In this document: piece by piece, positions 1 to 9,085 of the stretch | Position numbering within the stretch: position 1 is the stretch's first letter | Layout: each line of letters begins with the position of its first letter | Assembly: GCF_900961225.1 (NCBI RefSeq) | Contig: NZ_CAAHFN010000142.1 | Span: 1 to 64,000 of the forward strand | Reading direction: 5' to 3' | DNA length: 64,000 bases | Source of the DNA: Modicisalibacter radicis | GTDB lineage: Bacteria; Pseudomonadota; Gammaproteobacteria; Pseudomonadales; Halomonadaceae | Program-made: the position numbers and the translations under genes | Notes under the pieces: model-generated | Told to the model about the DNA's origin: nothing | The model's input: the letters and a program-made list of their open reading frames with translations, nothing else | The model's database searches: none

Positions 1-46
1 CGGGCACCACCTTGGCAATGGCATCGATGGCATTGCTGAAATGCAT
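1..46 (-). CDS. Start of an unknown gene running off the left edge
   Basis: An ATG on the minus strand at 44-46 opens a frame of 15 codons reading MHFSNAIDAIAKVVP before the window ends. A purine-rich stretch, AGGGAAAGG, lies a few bases upstream and could be the ribosome binding site; it lies inside a perfect inverted repeat. The fragment is too short to assign to a family, and there is no proof that the frame stays open beyond the edge. The call rests only on the start codon, the possible ribosome site and the absence of stops. Confidence 0.3.
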   Translation of the reverse strand, partial: MHFSNAIDAIAKVVP

Positions 47-47
47 G

Positions 48-84
48 GACCTTTCCCTGTCAGTGTACCTGACAGGGAAAGGTC
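48..84. promoter_or_regulatory. Perfect 16-bp inverted repeat over a putative ribosome site
   Basis: Positions 48-63 and 69-84 are exact reverse complements separated by the 5-base loop TGTAC. No T-run follows on either side, so a simple intrinsic terminator is unlikely. On the minus strand the right part of the palindrome carries the purine-rich sequence just ahead of the ATG at 46. It could be an operator for a dimeric repressor (TetR-type operators have this geometry) or an RNA hairpin hiding the ribosome site. Confidence 0.5.
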
Positions 85-170
85 TCATGATCAGCTTATT
101 GAAGGTAGGCTTAACTGACTGGCATTAGGCCTAGGCCGGGGTCATGGGTCATGCCGCGAGACTCGGGAAA

Positions 171-554
171 TTACGGCATATCGCTGTCGTTGCGGTCTTC
201 ACGGGCATCGACGCCTTTGTCCTCGACGAGCTCTTCGTCCTGATAGGACGTCTGGTCGTCGCCGTCCTGGGCGCCCATCTCGGAATCCCGGTCCTCGATG
301 GCATCGACGCCATCATCCGAAGCCAGCTCGTCCTCTTCGGCCATGGCACCGTTGCCGGTATTGTCGATACTGGTCGACTCCGTGCTCTCTTCGGGCTTTT
401 GCGGTGGCACGTTATGGCCTTCGACGCCCGCCTCGACGCCGCTGTCCGGTGCAACCTCGGAGGTTTCCTGCGCCAGCGCGGTGCCCGACAGGGCCAGCAG
501 CGATGCCAGCAGCGTGGAACTCAGGGTCAGTGATAGTCCTTTCACATTTTTCAT
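171..554 (-). CDS. Small acidic secreted protein with an internal repeat
   Basis: The 127-residue product begins with a basic stretch and a hydrophobic core ending in ALSGTALAQ, a typical Sec signal peptide. The mature part is strongly acidic (Asp/Glu-rich), without cysteines or hydrophobic segments, and is probably disordered in the periplasm. Two related segments occur near the C-terminus (DDGVDAIEDRDSEMG and DKGVDAREDRNDSDMP). The ATG at 554 was chosen because AAGGAGG lies seven bases ahead of it; upstream in-frame ATGs at 560 and 578 are placed badly relative to that site. No family is recognised. Very acidic exported proteins suit a halophile, but the function is unknown. Confidence 0.75.
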   Translation of the reverse strand: MKNVKGLSLTLSSTLLASLLALSGTALAQETSEVAPDSGVEAGVEGHNVPPQKPEESTESTSIDNTGNGAMAEEDELASDDGVDAIEDRDSEMGAQDGDDQTSYQDEELVEDKGVDAREDRNDSDMP

Positions 555-788
555 GGTCATACCTCCTTGCATGGTCATTTTCCTGTCCTGCGGTCGAAGA
601 GTCGTTCTTTCAACCTCGCCTTGCAGAACGGGGTGTCACTAGGCGTTGAAACCTATACAAAAACTAGACTCCATAAGATCTTCTGTAAAGGATTGTGTGC
701 TCGACCGGGCCCGCCCAAGCGTGCCGTCGGGTCCTGGGTATCTGGCATACATAGTCGATGAACGATCGAACCTCAACTGCCGGGGCCT

Positions 789-1367
789 TTACCACCAGGG
801 CTCGTTGTGGCGCTCCGCGCGCAGTTTCTCGCGGGCGATGAACAGCGCAGCGATGGCGCGGGCCTCGTGGAAGTCCTCGCGGGCGAGCAGGGCGGAGAGG
901 GTTTCGAGGGCGTGGGTCTCGACGACCAGCGGTTCCGGCTCGTCGCCGGGCAGTCGTTTCTCGTACAGGTCGGTGGCGAGCATCACCTGCATGCGATGGT
1001 TCATGTAGTTGGGCGCCAGCGACAGCTCGACCAGCGGCTCGATGCGCCGCGCGCCCATGCCGCACTCTTCCATGAGCTCACGGTTGGCGGCGGTGACGAT
1101 GTCCTCGCCCGGGTCGACCAGCCCCTTGGGCAGGGTCAGTGCATAGTCGTCGAAGCCGGCGGCATACTCCTGAATGAGCAGCACATGATCGGGATCGGGC
1201 ATGGCGACGATCATCACCGCGCCGCTACCGCTGCCCTTGAGGCGCTCGAAGGTCCGTTCGGCGCCGTTGGAAAAGCGCAGCTCGAGGCTTTCGATGGTGA
1301 ACAGGCGGCTGCGCGCGATCTCCTCGCGGTCGAGGATCTGGGGCTTGCGGAGCGGCATTGGCGGCAT
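789..1367 (-). CDS. nudE: ADP compounds hydrolase NudE (Nudix)
   Basis: NudE hydrolyses ADP-ribose, NADH and diadenosine polyphosphates in the cytoplasm. The 192-residue product carries the Nudix box at residues 82-103, with GLVDPGED followed by REL-EECG, and the family's N-terminal region (KPQILDREEIARSRLFTIES), close to E. coli NudE in both sequence and length (186). It diverges from yrfG across a 69-bp gap; nudE and yrfG are also neighbours in E. coli, which supports both calls. No clear ribosome site precedes the ATG at 1367; a second in-frame ATG at 1358 fits the family's N-terminus about as well. Confidence 0.93.
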   Translation of the reverse strand: MPPMPLRKPQILDREEIARSRLFTIESLELRFSNGAERTFERLKGSGSGAVMIVAMPDPDHVLLIQEYAAGFDDYALTLPKGLVDPGEDIVTAANRELMEECGMGARRIEPLVELSLAPNYMNHRMQVMLATDLYEKRLPGDEPEPLVVETHALETLSALLAREDFHEARAIAALFIAREKLRAERHNEPWW

Positions 1368-1382
1368 GGCGGGCGTATCCAG

Positions 1383-1411
1383 TACAATGAGACGGTGTAT
1401 CCGTCTCTTTT
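1383..1411 (+). promoter_or_regulatory. Possible -10 box and hairpin before yrfG
   Basis: TACAAT at 1383-1388 could be a -10 element, although no good -35 was found. Directly after it, GAGACGG (1389-1395) and CCGTCTC (1401-1407) form a 7-bp stem with a 5-base loop followed by TTTT. The shape is that of a small intrinsic terminator or attenuator lying 25 bases before the yrfG start codon. Confidence 0.35.
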
Positions 1412-1436
1412 ACCACTGCCGCGGAGCCCCTGGCCA

Positions 1437-2090
1437 ATGCTTGATTGGCGCGCCATCGACACCGTCCTGCTGGACATGGACGGCCCGCTGCTGGATCTGC
1501 ACTTCGACAGCCATTTCTGGCTCGAACATCTTCCCCGGCGCTATGTCGAGCTCCACCGTCTCGACGAGGCCACCCAGGACACGCTGCGTGCGCGCATCCT
1601 TCGCGAGCAGGGCACCCTGAACTGGTACAGCCTGGCCTACTGGCGCGAGGAGCTGGGCGTGGATATCGTGGCCCTCAAGCGCGAGGTACAGCACCTGATC
1701 GGCCTGCGCAGCGACGCGCTGGATTTTCTGACCTGGCTGAAGCGGCAACATCCGCGCGTGGTGCTGGCGACCAACGCCGATCGCGAGAGTCTGGCGCTCA
1801 AGTTGCCACTGACCGGCCTCGAGCGGTATCTGGACGCGATCGTCTCGTCGGCCGATGTCGGCGTGCCCAAGGAACGCCAGGAATTCTGGTTCGCGCTGCA
1901 GGAGGTCGAGCCGTTCGACCCGCAGCGCACGCTGTTCATCGACGACAACCCGGCGGTGCTGGAGAGCGCCCGCGAGTTCGGCATTCGCCACCTGCTGGGC
2001 ATCAAGCAGCCCGACAGCCGTCGGCCCGAACGCGAGCTCGAGGCGTTTATCGCCCTCGATCGCTTCGCGGCCTTGTTACCTGCCAATTGA
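1437..2090 (+). CDS. yrfG: GMP/IMP nucleotidase YrfG (HAD family)
   Basis: This haloacid dehalogenase-type phosphatase of 217 residues dephosphorylates purine monophosphates in the E. coli relative (222 aa). The nucleophile motif DMDG is at residues 13-16, a later ATNAD gives HAD motif II, VPKERQEF the lysine of motif III and FIDDN the acidic motif IV. The reading frame stays open far upstream, but the ATG at 1437 gives the family's MLDWRAIDTVLLDMDG start. It is followed by hslR, hslO and pckA in the E. coli order. Confidence 0.92.
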   Translation: MLDWRAIDTVLLDMDGPLLDLHFDSHFWLEHLPRRYVELHRLDEATQDTLRARILREQGTLNWYSLAYWREELGVDIVALKREVQHLIGLRSDALDFLTWLKRQHPRVVLATNADRESLALKLPLTGLERYLDAIVSSADVGVPKERQEFWFALQEVEPFDPQRTLFIDDNPAVLESAREFGIRHLLGIKQPDSRRPERELEAFIALDRFAALLPAN

Positions 2091-2107
2091 GTCGCCATCT
2101 ACCCACC

Positions 2108-2503
2108 ATGCAACAGGTACGCATCGACAAATGGCTATGGGCGGCGCGCTTCTTCAAGACGCGCGGCCTGGCCAAGAAAGCCATCGAGGGTGGCAAGGTT
2201 CAGTACAACGGTGCCCGGGTGAAGACCAGCAGGATGGTCGAGCCGGGCGCGCTGATCAGGGTGCCGCAGGGCTGGGATTACTGGGAGGTCGAGGTGCTGG
2301 CGGTCAGCGACCAGCGCCGCGGCGCCCCCGAGGCGCGCGAGCTTTATCGCGAGACCGCCGACAGTCTGGCCCGCCGCGAACGCGAGGCCGAGAATCGCCG
2401 GCTCGCCAATCAGGCGATGCGCGCGCCGCCCGGCCGCCCCGACAAGCGCGAGCGGCGCAGTATCCAGCGCTTCCAGCGCCAACGCCCCGGCGAAGACGAT
2501 TGA
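2108..2503 (+). CDS. hslR: Heat shock protein Hsp15 (ribosome-associated)
   Basis: Hsp15 binds free 50S subunits carrying a stalled nascent chain and helps recycle them. The 131-residue product has an N-terminal S4 RNA-binding domain (VRIDKWLWAARFFKTRGLAK) and a basic, arginine-rich C-terminal tail, as in E. coli Hsp15 (133 aa). The start at 2108 lies 17 bases after the yrfG stop, so the two are probably co-transcribed. hslO follows after 53 bases. In E. coli, hslR and hslO are heat-shock genes; no sigma-32 promoter was identified here by eye. Confidence 0.93.
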   Translation: MQQVRIDKWLWAARFFKTRGLAKKAIEGGKVQYNGARVKTSRMVEPGALIRVPQGWDYWEVEVLAVSDQRRGAPEARELYRETADSLARREREAENRRLANQAMRAPPGRPDKRERRSIQRFQRQRPGEDD

Positions 2504-2556
2504 GCCGCCGTCCTCTCGCCATGACCCCATTTCGAACCCGAGTGCGACGATAGCCG

Positions 2557-3432
2557 ATGACCGATCAGATCCAGCGTTTCCTTTTCGATGACACCAACGT
2601 GCGCGGCGAGATCGCCGGTCTCGAGCGTGCCTACGCCGAAGTGCTCGAGCGCCATGCCTACCCCGCGGCGGTAACGCGGCATCTGGGCGAGATGCTCGCC
2701 GCCGTGGCGCTGCTCACCGAGACCGTCAAGCTCGACGGCACGTTGAGCATCGAGGTGCGCGGGGAGGGCGCCTTGAGCCTGCTGATGGCCGAGTCCAACC
2801 CCGGCGGTGAACTGCGCGCCATCGCCCGCCTCGACGAAGACGCGCCGTTGCCGGACGACGATGCCGACTTTCGCGCGCTGGTCGGCGAGGGGCGTATCGT
2901 GATCACCCTCGACCCGCGCGAGGGCAATCGCTATCAGGGCATCGTGGCGATCGAGGAACCTACGCTGGCCGGCTGCCTCGAGGCGTATTTCGCACGCTCC
3001 GAGCAGCTCGCCACGCGCTTGTGGCTGGCGGCCGACGGCCAGCGGGCGGCCGGTTTGCTGTTGCAGCAATTGCCCGACGATAGAAGCAACCGCGACCCGG
3101 ACGCCTGGGAGCGCACCGTGCATCTGGCCGGTACCGTCAAGCAGGACGAATTGCTGCACCTCGGCCAGCGCGAGTTGCTGCACCGGCTGTATCACGAAGA
3201 GACCGTGCGGGTTTTCGATCCCAAGCCGTTGCGCTTCGCCTGCAACTGCTCCCGCGAGCGCATCGCCCAGGCGCTGCTCAACCTGGGCGCCGAGGAGTTG
3301 CGCGGGATCCTCGACGAGCAGCAGGCCATCGATACCCAGTGCCATTTCTGCCATACCCGCTATCACTTCTCGGCGGCGGACATCGAGTCGCTGATCGAAT
3401 CGCCGGATGCCGGGGCGCCGACCCTGCACTGA
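2557..3432 (+). CDS. hslO: Redox-regulated holdase chaperone Hsp33
   Basis: Hsp33 is a cytoplasmic holdase activated when its zinc-bound cysteines are oxidised and the C-terminal linker unfolds. The 291-residue product ends with the diagnostic redox switch: Cys229 and Cys231 in CNC, and Cys262 and Cys265 in CHFC. The N-terminal substrate-binding fold includes the conserved [14 protein letters not shown] segment. It sits directly after hslR, the standard arrangement, and before pckA. Confidence 0.96.
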   Translation: MTDQIQRFLFDDTNVRGEIAGLERAYAEVLERHAYPAAVTRHLGEMLAAVALLTETVKLDGTLSIEVRGEGALSLLMAESNPGGELRAIARLDEDAPLPDDDADFRALVGEGRIVITLDPREGNRYQGIVAIEEPTLAGCLEAYFARSEQLATRLWLAADGQRAAGLLLQQLPDDRSNRDPDAWERTVHLAGTVKQDELLHLGQRELLHRLYHEETVRVFDPKPLRFACNCSRERIAQALLNLGAEELRGILDEQQAIDTQCHFCHTRYHFSAADIESLIESPDAGAPTLH

Positions 3433-3587
3433 TGCGCTGCGGCGTGACGGGCGGGGGCTTTTTGCCATACTGTTTCAGCCTGTATACCGATTCGACCCAA
3501 GAGGCGGCAAACGTCCACGACGGTATTCAGTGAAGCACTTTTGGCTAACGAGAGAGAACCGGCCCCCGGCCCCAGGACCCACTACCC

Positions 3588-5174
<1,587 letters not shown>

Positions 5175-5210
5175 CCTGCCGGGAGAACCGCGGGCGAGTC
5201 CCGCGGTCGA

Positions 5211-5240
5211 AACAGGGAGCGCCCGCGGCGTTCCCTGTTT
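5211..5240 (+). terminator. Hairpin terminator after pckA
   Basis: Positions 5211-5223 and 5227-5239 form a 13-bp stem (one G-T pair) with a 3-base loop. A second 8-bp hairpin at 5187-5207 lies just upstream. The T-run is short, so termination may be inefficient or Rho-assisted. Confidence 0.6.
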
Positions 5241-5308
5241 GCGTTCGGGGCGTACCGAAACCGCCGAGGCACATGCCGTGAGAGGCGGACTGACGAGGAG
5301 ATTCGACC

Positions 5309-5812
5309 ATGCACAGACGCCACTTCCTGGGACTGCTGGGCGCCGGGGGCCTGGCCGGGCTGCTGCCGGGGTGGGCGCTGGCTCGCCCGCAACTTGATCT
5401 CGAGCGTGCGGCGACTATCGAGCCGCTGGAAGTGAGCGAAGCGCAGTGGCGGGAGCGACTCAGCGATGCCCAGTTCGAGATACTGCGCGAGGCGGGTACC
5501 GAGCCGGCCGGCTCCAGCCCGCTCAACGCCGAGAAGCGCCCCGGTGTCTATCGCTGCGCCGGCTGCGACCTGGCGTTGTTCGACAGCGAGACCAAGTTCG
5601 AGTCGGGGACCGGCTGGCCGAGTTTCTACGACCACATCGAGGGGCATCTGCTGACCGAGCGCGACTTCGTGCTGCTGATTCCGCGCACCGAGTACCATTG
5701 CGCGCGTTGCGGCGGGCATCAGGGTCACGTCTTCGAGGACGGCCCCGAGCCCACCGGGTTGCGCTGGTGCAACAATGGCCTGGCGCTGCGTTTCGAGCCG
5801 CGCCAGGCCTGA
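5309..5812 (+). CDS. msrB: Tat-exported methionine-(R)-sulfoxide reductase MsrB
   Basis: MsrB reduces the R epimer of methionine sulfoxide in proteins. The core (residues about 42-165) has the zinc cysteines Cys83/Cys86 and Cys131/Cys134, the GTGWPSF motif, and the catalytic cysteine in RWCNN (Cys154). Most MsrB proteins are cytoplasmic, but this one starts with HRRHFLG followed by a glycine/leucine-rich core ending in ALA, a twin-arginine signal, so it should act in the periplasm or on the membrane. The ATG at 5309 follows a clear ribosome site (GAGGAG). It stands alone, convergent with the chemotaxis receptor downstream. Confidence 0.93.
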   Translation: MHRRHFLGLLGAGGLAGLLPGWALARPQLDLERAATIEPLEVSEAQWRERLSDAQFEILREAGTEPAGSSPLNAEKRPGVYRCAGCDLALFDSETKFESGTGWPSFYDHIEGHLLTERDFVLLIPRTEYHCARCGGHQGHVFEDGPEPTGLRWCNNGLALRFEPRQA

Positions 5813-5895
5813 GCCGCTTGGAGTGCGCTTCAGAACCCTGTTCCGCTACAACCTGCCCTCAGCACATCGTGTCGGAACTAATCCGGAATGTGTTC

Positions 5896-7590
5896 TTAGA
5901 AGTCTTCCCAGTCGTCGGCCGCGGCGGCTTGCGCCGGTTTGGCGGCGGGCTTGGCGGCCGGCTTGGCGGCGGAGCGCTGTGCCGGACGCGATGGAGCGCT
6001 TATCTGCGCTACGTGCGGGGCGGCCTCGGAGCCGGCGCTGAGCCTGAAGCTGGCGAGCAGGTCGTTGAGGCGCTCGGCCTGTTCGCGCATTTCCCCGGCG
6101 GCGGCACCGAACTGCTCGACCATCGCGGCGTTGTGCTGGGTCATGTTGTCCAGGTCGGTGACCGCGATGTTGACCTGGCTGATGCCCAGGCTCTGCTCCT
6201 TGGTTCCCGCGCTGATCTCGCCGATCACGTCGGTGACCTGCTCGACGCTCTTGACGATCTCCTGCATGGTCTGGCCGGTGCTCTTGACCAGGCTGGCGCC
6301 CGACTTGGTGCGTTCGACCGAGGTGTCGATCAGCGTGCGAATGTTCTTCGAGGCGTCGCTGGAGCGGCTGGCCAGGGTGCGAACTTCCTGGGCGACGACG
6401 GCGAAGCCGCGACCGTGCTCGCCGGCACGCGCCGCTTCCACCGAGGCGTTCAACGCCAGGATGTTGGTCTGAAAGGCGATGCCGTCGATCAGCGAGATGA
6501 TCTCGCTGATCTGCGCGGCCGAGGCGCTGATGTCGTCCATGGTGCGCTCGACCTGCTGCATGGCTTCCTCGCCCTGACGGGCGATCTCGACCGTCGGCTG
6601 CGCCAGCTTGTTGGCCTGCTGGGAGGCATCGGACGTGTTGCCCACGGTCGAGGCGATCTGTTCCATCGATGCCGAGGTTTCCTGCAGGCTGGAAGCTGCC
6701 TGCTCGGTGCGCGAGGCCAGGTCCTGACTGCCCTTGGAGATTTCGCTTGCCGCGGTGTTCACGCCCAGGGTGCTGGTGCGTACCGAGATCAGCGTCTGGT
6801 CGATGCGAGCGATGAAGGCGTTGAACTGGCGGGCCAGGTCGCCGATCTCGTCGCGGCGGTTCGACTCGATGCGCGCGGTCAGGTCGCCGTCGCCCTCGGT
6901 GATCTCCTTGATGCGCGACGTCACCGCGCGAATCGCCCGTGACATCATCAGCGGACCGAACAGCGCCAGCGTCACGGCGGCGATGAAGATGATCACGCTG
7001 ACGGTCATGACGATGTGTTGCTGCGTCTCGGCACGCGCCAAGGTCGCGGCTTCGAGTTCCTTGATCTTGTCGAGCGCGCTGATGCCGGCCTGGTCGTAGA
7101 CGTCGCGCAGGGCATTGAAGGCCTGATACGAGGGGCCCTCCAACTGGGCGATGGCCTCGGCCTGTTGACCCGCATCGTCGAGCGTGAAGACGCGCTGGGA
7201 TTGCTCGGACCAGGCCGCATAGAGCGTATCGAAGCGTGCCGCGATCTCGTCGGCAGCCAGGTGATCCTGCATCAGATCGGTGAAGATGTGCAGGCGATCG
7301 AAGGCCTGCTGGGCATTCTCGCGATAGTTGGCGAGGTGCTCGGCCGCCTTGGGTGAGTCTGCGCTGGCGTATAGATATTCGAGTTCGGCCACGCGTGCCT
7401 GGTAGAGGTCACGGTCGCCGTTGAGTACTTCCGATATGGCGGGAGTAAAGGTCTCCCTGAACTCGCTGAGGCGATGCTTCATGCTGTTCACCAGCAGGAA
7501 GTCCGCGATCACGATGATCATCAGGGCGAGGGCGACGGCAATGAAGGCGGCGGCGTACTTGACGCTGATGCGATGTAGTTTTTGGAACAT
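5896..7590 (-). CDS. Methyl-accepting chemotaxis protein
   Basis: A membrane chemoreceptor of 564 residues. Transmembrane helix 1 is at about 12-34, followed by a periplasmic helical ligand domain of about 150 residues with Tar/Tsr-like topology, helix 2 at about 193-215, a HAMP domain ([20 protein letters not shown]), and the cytoplasmic signalling coiled coil with the highly conserved hairpin tip around [19 protein letters not shown]. An Ala/Lys/Pro-rich linker leads to the final residues DWEDF, similar to the NWETF pentapeptide that tethers CheR and CheB in enteric receptors. The ligand cannot be inferred. It is a lone gene, convergent with msrB and downstream of a LysR gene on the same strand. 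Confidence 0.93.
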   Translation of the reverse strand: MFQKLHRISVKYAAAFIAVALALMIIVIADFLLVNSMKHRLSEFRETFTPAISEVLNGDRDLYQARVAELEYLYASADSPKAAEHLANYRENAQQAFDRLHIFTDLMQDHLAADEIAARFDTLYAAWSEQSQRVFTLDDAGQQAEAIAQLEGPSYQAFNALRDVYDQAGISALDKIKELEAATLARAETQQHIVMTVSVIIFIAAVTLALFGPLMMSRAIRAVTSRIKEITEGDGDLTARIESNRRDEIGDLARQFNAFIARIDQTLISVRTSTLGVNTAASEISKGSQDLASRTEQAASSLQETSASMEQIASTVGNTSDASQQANKLAQPTVEIARQGEEAMQQVERTMDDISASAAQISEIISLIDGIAFQTNILALNASVEAARAGEHGRGFAVVAQEVRTLASRSSDASKNIRTLIDTSVERTKSGASLVKSTGQTMQEIVKSVEQVTDVIGEISAGTKEQSLGISQVNIAVTDLDNMTQHNAAMVEQFGAAAGEMREQAERLNDLLASFRLSAGSEAAPHVAQISAPSRPAQRSAAKPAAKPAAKPAQAAAADDWEDF

Positions 7591-7742
7591 GGACTGTTCT
7601 CCTGCGCTGTTCGGCGAGCGTCGTCCGGGGAATCCAGAGGCCTAACGTTCGCATCGGTAGCGCAAAAGTACTGCGCGCCGCGATCGGCGTCGACGGCGCG
7701 GGGAGAACTGTCACCTTTGTTTACGTTCGGCGCGGATCGTCG

Positions 7743-8597
7743 TCAGTGCCTGAAGCCTTCGACGATATGCCGGGCGAGGCCCTCGACGACCGGTGAGGTG
7801 GCTCCCGCTGCGCGCAGCAGCACGATCGACGAAGCGGGCAGCGGCGGGAAACCCTCCGCCTCGCCGAGGATGCGCATGTCCGGGGTGACCAGGCTCTTCA
7901 TCCATGCCGAGACCGCCAGCCCCGCACCCACCACGGCCTGCAGCGTGGCCAGGCTGGGGCTCGAATAGGCGACCCGGAACTGGCGCCCGGCCATGGTCAG
8001 GGCATTGCAGGCATGACTGCGGCAGAAGCACGGCTCCTCGAACAGCGCCAGCGGCAGCGGCGATTGCTCGTGCGGGGCGTGACTGTCGGCGATGACCCAG
8101 ACCGTCTCGTCCTGACGCAGGATCTCGCCGATCTCGTGACCCACCTCGCGGGTCACGATGCTCAGGTCGAGACTCCCCGGCTGACGGCTCAGCAGTTCGG
8201 AAGAGGGCGCGCACTGCACTTCCACATCCACCAGTGGCCAGCTCTGCGAGAACGACTTGAGGATGCCCGGCAGGTAGCGCATGACGTAGTCGTCGGGCAC
8301 GCCGATTCTTACCCGCCCGACCATGTCCGGCTCGCGCAGCGTGTTCAGCGCCTCGCCGTGCAACTCGAGAATGCGCCGGGCGTAACCGAGCAGCGTGGTG
8401 CCCTCGCTGGTCAGGCGCATCTGGCGGCCTTCGCGCTGGAACAGCGGACGCTGGATCACGTCCTCTTCGAGGCGCTTGATCTGCATGCTGACCGCCGACT
8501 GGGTGCGGTTGACCGCTTGCGCGGCGCGGGTGAATCCGCCGTGATCGGCGATCGCGACGAAGGTCCGCAGCAGTTCGTGATCGATGGTCTGAAGCAT
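7743..8597 (-). CDS. LysR-family transcriptional regulator
   Basis: The 284-residue product has the N-terminal LysR winged helix-turn-helix (residues about 5-63, with the typical GGFTRAAQAVNRTQSAVSMQIKRLE segment) and a periplasmic-binding-protein-like effector domain from about residue 90. It diverges from the DUF1127 gene across 116 bp, so that gene is a candidate target. The bases ahead of its ATG (AGGGTGATGACCAACC) closely resemble those ahead of mqo. The effector is unknown. Confidence 0.92.
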   Translation of the reverse strand: MLQTIDHELLRTFVAIADHGGFTRAAQAVNRTQSAVSMQIKRLEEDVIQRPLFQREGRQMRLTSEGTTLLGYARRILELHGEALNTLREPDMVGRVRIGVPDDYVMRYLPGILKSFSQSWPLVDVEVQCAPSSELLSRQPGSLDLSIVTREVGHEIGEILRQDETVWVIADSHAPHEQSPLPLALFEEPCFCRSHACNALTMAGRQFRVAYSSPSLATLQAVVGAGLAVSAWMKSLVTPDMRILGEAEGFPPLPASSIVLLRAAGATSPVVEGLARHIVEGFRH

Positions 8598-8713
8598 GGT
8601 TGGTCATCACCCTAGTTGATGTCGGGCATCAAGAACATTCGTTGGATTGATTCTACCCCGCTGGCGACACTGCTTCCATCACTGGCCAATCGACAAAACG
8701 GGAGGGCGTCGTC

Positions 8714-8974
8714 ATGGCACTGTTCGATGGAAAATTGGAAGTGGCCCGGGGAGGCGAGTACGAGATCGCGCGGGGGCAGGCGGGAGCCATTTCGGCGATG
8801 ACCTGGCTGCGTCGCCTGGGCCGTCGCTTGCGTCGCTGGCAGCAGTTGCATCACGAGCGGAGCCAGTTGTGGTCGCTGAGCGACGCCACGCTCAGGGACA
8901 TCGGCCTGAGCCGGGCCGACGTCGAGCGCGAGGCGAGCCGGTCGTTCTGGGACGATGGCGGGACTCACCGATAA
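8714..8974 (+). CDS. DUF1127 (YjiS-like) small protein
   Basis: The 86-residue protein ends in the DUF1127 signature: an arginine-rich helix followed by LWSLSDATLRDIGLSRADVE. Family members are small, basic and often induced by stress or low phosphate; some bind RNA, but this one cannot be assigned. It diverges from a LysR gene and ends just before a hairpin terminator. The ATG at 8714 is preceded by a GGAGG-like site. Confidence 0.85.
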   Translation: MALFDGKLEVARGGEYEIARGQAGAISAMTWLRRLGRRLRRWQQLHHERSQLWSLSDATLRDIGLSRADVEREASRSFWDDGGTHR

Positions 8975-8990
8975 GCGAAGCTCCACGGAC

Positions 8991-9023
8991 AAGGCCCGTC
9001 GGTCTGCGCTGCCGACGGGCTTT
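8991..9023 (+). terminator. Intrinsic terminator after the DUF1127 gene
   Basis: GCCCGTCGG (8994-9002) pairs with CCGACGGGC (9012-9020), flanked by AA/TT pairs and ending in TTT. It separates the small gene from tex. Confidence 0.6.
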
Positions 9024-9085
9024 GTGGTACCTTGTCGCGAACTTTTTGTCGCTGGATCGCCAGCCGCTGGTACGCCAAGGATTTC

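Noticed and set aside
807-1436. Extension of the yrfG frame upstream over nudE
   Set aside because: The added residues are the antisense of nudE and have no similarity; YrfG starts at 1437.
7591-7742. A sigma-28 promoter for the chemoreceptor
   Set aside because: TAAA and GCCGAT words occur but at about 31 bases apart instead of about 15.
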